Below, in pieces: positions 62,301 to 64,000 of a DNA stretch of 64,000 nucleotides. The DNA is from Neorhizobium galegae bv. officinalis (GTDB taxonomy: Bacteria; Pseudomonadota; Alphaproteobacteria; Rhizobiales; Rhizobiaceae): NCBI GenBank assembly GCA_000985875.1, contig CCRI01000013.1, positions 62,001 to 126,000 on the forward strand. The letters are read 5' to 3'. Position 1 is the first letter of the stretch. Each line of letters begins with the position of its first letter. The notes below the pieces were generated by a model. The model saw only the letters and a program-made list of their open reading frames with translations, ran no database searches and was not told the origin of the DNA. A program made the position numbers and the translations under genes.

Positions 62301-63374
62301 TCAGTTCAGCCTTTTGCCGGTCCCGGTGTCGAATAGGTGCACTCTCTCGGGATTGCCCCTCACATGGATCGTTTCGCCGACCGTGATGTCGCGATCTCGG
62401 GGGAACTCGATGGTCAGCATTTTCGAATGGCCGACTTCGACATAGCCATAGGTCTGGCTGCCGAGCCGTTCGGCCACCATCAGTTCGCCGCTGAACCACG
62501 CCTGTTCGGGAGGACAGGGGGTCAGTTCTTCGGGCCGAATTCCAAGCGTGACCTCCTGGCCGGCAAATGCCCTTGCGCCTGGAATGCTGCCGGCCGCAGT
62601 CTTTCCCAGAAGTTTCAGGCCTTCTCCATCGGAGGCGATCTTCGCCGGCAGGGTGTTCATGGTCGGGCTGCCGATGAAGCGGGCGACGAACAGGCTCGAG
62701 GGCTTGTGATAGAGGTCGAGCGGCTTGCCGATCTGCTCCACCACGCCGCCGTTCATCACCACGATCCGGTCGGCCAGCGTCATGGCCTCTACCTGGTCGT
62801 GCGTGACATAAACCGTGGTCGCCTTCATGCGGTTGTGCAGTTTTGCGATTTCCAGGCGCATCTCGACGCGCAGCGCAGCGTCGAGGTTGGAAAGCGGTTC
62901 GTCGAACAGGAAGGCCGCCGGCTCACGGACAATCGCACGGCCCATGGCGACACGCTGGCGCTGGCCGCCCGACAATTGAGCCGGCCGGCGATCGAGAAAA
63001 TCCCTGATCTTGAGGACATCGGCGGCCTGACCGACGCGGCTTTCGATTTCCCGGTCGTCGCCGCCGCGCATCTTGAGGCCGAACGACATGTTTTCCCGCA
63101 CGCTCATGTGCGGGTAGAGAGCGTAGTCCTGAAAGACCATGGCGATGTTACGCTCGGCCGGCGGAAGCAGGTTGACCGTGCGGCCTTCGATATCCAGTTC
63201 GCCACCGGATATCTGCTCCAGTCCGGCGATCATGCGAAGAAGCGTCGACTTCCCGCATCCAGATGGGCCGACGAGAACCAGGAATTCGCCGCTTGGGATC
63301 TCGATATTGATGTCGTGAATAACCTGCAGGGCGCCATACGACTTCCGGATCTTCTTCAACGCTATTCCAGCCAC
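62301..63374 (-). CDS. ABC transporter ATPase, UgpC/MsmK-like
   Basis: A 357-residue ATPase of the sugar/sn-glycerol-3-phosphate class: Walker A GPSGCGKST, signature LSGGQRQR, Walker B AFLFDEPLSNLD, H-loop VTHDQVEAM, and C-terminal OB-like domain (TLGIRPEELTP). Translation starts at GTG 63374 with GGGAGGA in front; the TTG at 63398 is upstream of that. It is divergent from the GntR regulator, separated by a perfect palindrome. The other transporter subunits are not in this window downstream, where a LysR remnant follows directly, so this ATPase is orphaned here. Confidence 0.92.
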   Translation of the reverse strand: MAGIALKKIRKSYGALQVIHDINIEIPSGEFLVLVGPSGCGKSTLLRMIAGLEQISGGELDIEGRTVNLLPPAERNIAMVFQDYALYPHMSVRENMSFGLKMRGGDDREIESRVGQAADVLKIRDFLDRRPAQLSGGQRQRVAMGRAIVREPAAFLFDEPLSNLDAALRVEMRLEIAKLHNRMKATTVYVTHDQVEAMTLADRIVVMNGGVVEQIGKPLDLYHKPSSLFVARFIGSPTMNTLPAKIASDGEGLKLLGKTAAGSIPGARAFAGQEVTLGIRPEELTPCPPEQAWFSGELMVAERLGSQTYGYVEVGHSKMLTIEFPRDRDITVGETIHVRGNPERVHLFDTGTGKRLN

Positions 63375-63410
63375 GATGTCCTCCCGACTATTTTTCAAGC
63401 TTGACGCCAG

Positions 63411-63432
63411 TTATCGATATCAATATCGATAA
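63411..63432. promoter_or_regulatory. Perfect palindromic operator (GntR candidate)
   Basis: TTATCGATAT and its exact inverted copy ATATCGATAA around CA: 22 bp with full symmetry, midway between the divergent ATPase and gntR starts. This is the expected place for GntR autorepression and control of the transporter. Confidence 0.7.
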
Positions 63433-63462
63433 TGATAGTTGTTGAAATGCGCAACCGGCTGG

Positions 63463-64000
63463 ATGAGTGAGATGGCCTATTTTTCCGCGAGATCGACATC
63501 GATCAGATCGCCCAAGGCAGGTGCTGCCTTTGATGCGCTGAAGCGCGACATCATGCTCGGAACGCTGGCGCCGGGAACCGGCCTTACGGAATTGGAGCTG
63601 GCGGCCCACTTCCAGTGCAGTCAGGGCACCGTCCGCGAGGCGCTCCTGCAGCTTCAGGAGGAAGGGCTGGTCCGTCGCCGGGGGCATCGCGGGACACAGG
63701 TTTCCGAATGCACGGAAGACGAGGCAATCGAGATGTTCCGGTTGCGTCAGCAGATAGAGGGCAACGGCATGGCGCGGGTCATGCGCGCTCGCAGCCGTAC
63801 GCTGGTCAAGGAACTCGATAGCCTCCTCGACAAGATGCTGCTTGCGGCCGCGGCAGGTGACGAATTGGAGCTTGCGGCCTTCGACCGCGATTTTCATCGG
63901 CGCATTTTCGAAGATGCCAACCTGCCGGCACTCGATCCGATCCTTCATCGCTGCCTCGTGCACAATCACCGGTTCAAGATTTCTCGAAGCCCGATGGCGC
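63463..64000 (+). CDS. GntR family transcriptional regulator (partial)
   Basis: N-terminal 179 residues of a FadR-subfamily GntR regulator, cut by the right window edge. Winged helix: FDALKRDIMLGTLAPGTGLT, then ELELAAHFQCSQGTVREALL and EGLVRRRGHRGTQVSE. The effector domain begins FRLRQQIEGNGMARVM. ATG 63463 or 63472 may be the start; the first has GGCTGG only, so the choice is open. It is divergent from the ATPase at 63374 and probably controls it through the palindrome at 63411-63432. Confidence 0.9.
   Translation, partial: MSEMAYFSARSTSIRSPKAGAAFDALKRDIMLGTLAPGTGLTELELAAHFQCSQGTVREALLQLQEEGLVRRRGHRGTQVSECTEDEAIEMFRLRQQIEGNGMARVMRARSRTLVKELDSLLDKMLLAAAAGDELELAAFDRDFHRRIFEDANLPALDPILHRCLVHNHRFKISRSPMA

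Noticed and set aside
63388-63969. Minus-strand open frame of 193 codons at the right edge
   Set aside because: It is antisense to a clear GntR winged-helix protein and spans the perfect palindrome.

Overview
The window looks like a piece of a Rhizobiaceae genome (Rhizobium/Neorhizobium/Agrobacterium/Ensifer type), chromosome or large replicon. The grounds are high-GC coding sequence packed with ABC transporters, LysR/AraC/LacI/GntR/TetR/Lrp regulators and aldehyde dehydrogenases, a DUF982 gene (a family concentrated in rhizobia), an opine-oxidase-like flavoenzyme set, and a mosaic palindromic repeat resembling the rhizobial RIME class. No tRNA, rRNA, CRISPR array, intact transposase or replication origin was seen.

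Layout. 0-6 kb: a truncated family-5 solute-binding protein, an alpha/beta hydrolase, and a TetR regulator divergent from a coniferyl-aldehyde-type dehydrogenase plus a short-chain dehydrogenase. 6-17 kb: a minus-strand operon of aldehyde dehydrogenase, LivK-H-M-G-F branched-chain-type transporter, second aldehyde dehydrogenase and flotillin, divergent from an AraC regulator; it probably imports and oxidises an aromatic or aldehyde-yielding compound. 17.3-18.5 kb: a small acquired patch with a TacA-TacT type toxin-antitoxin pair against a decayed mobC/relaxase remnant. 18.5-28.7 kb: hydantoinase/oxoprolinase A and B, a ferredoxin-like subunit and an FAD/NAD subunit of the opine-oxidase (HcnA/HcnB) type, two DAO-family oxidases, and LysR and Lrp regulators, with two LysR-type operators in the divergent promoter region.

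28.7-47.3 kb: a peptide-type ABC importer with a HAD hydrolase, then class III aminotransferase, GNAT protein, second HAD hydrolase, PuuB-like amine oxidase, GabD-like and PuuC-like dehydrogenases, a tartrate/isopropylmalate-type dehydrogenase, cupin, GhrA-like reductase, ArgE-like deacylase and a GNAT paralogue. Together these suggest uptake and oxidation of an amine or amino-acid derivative. 47.5-54 kb: DUF3299 protein, a cobalamin-riboswitch-controlled operon (CbiX/ferredoxin protein, solute-binding protein, two permeases, no ATPase), and an AztD-like zinc chaperone behind a palindromic operator. 54-60.5 kb: LacI regulator and a ugp-like ABC operon led by a class III phosphodiesterase, probably for phosphodiester uptake and cleavage. 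60.5-64 kb: DUF982 protein, a Gly/Ser/Thr-rich secreted protein, a hypothetical, a LysR remnant, a second UgpC-type ATPase and a divergent, truncated GntR regulator.

Starts were chosen from ribosome-binding sites and family N-termini. Operators, promoters and terminators were read by eye and are unproven.
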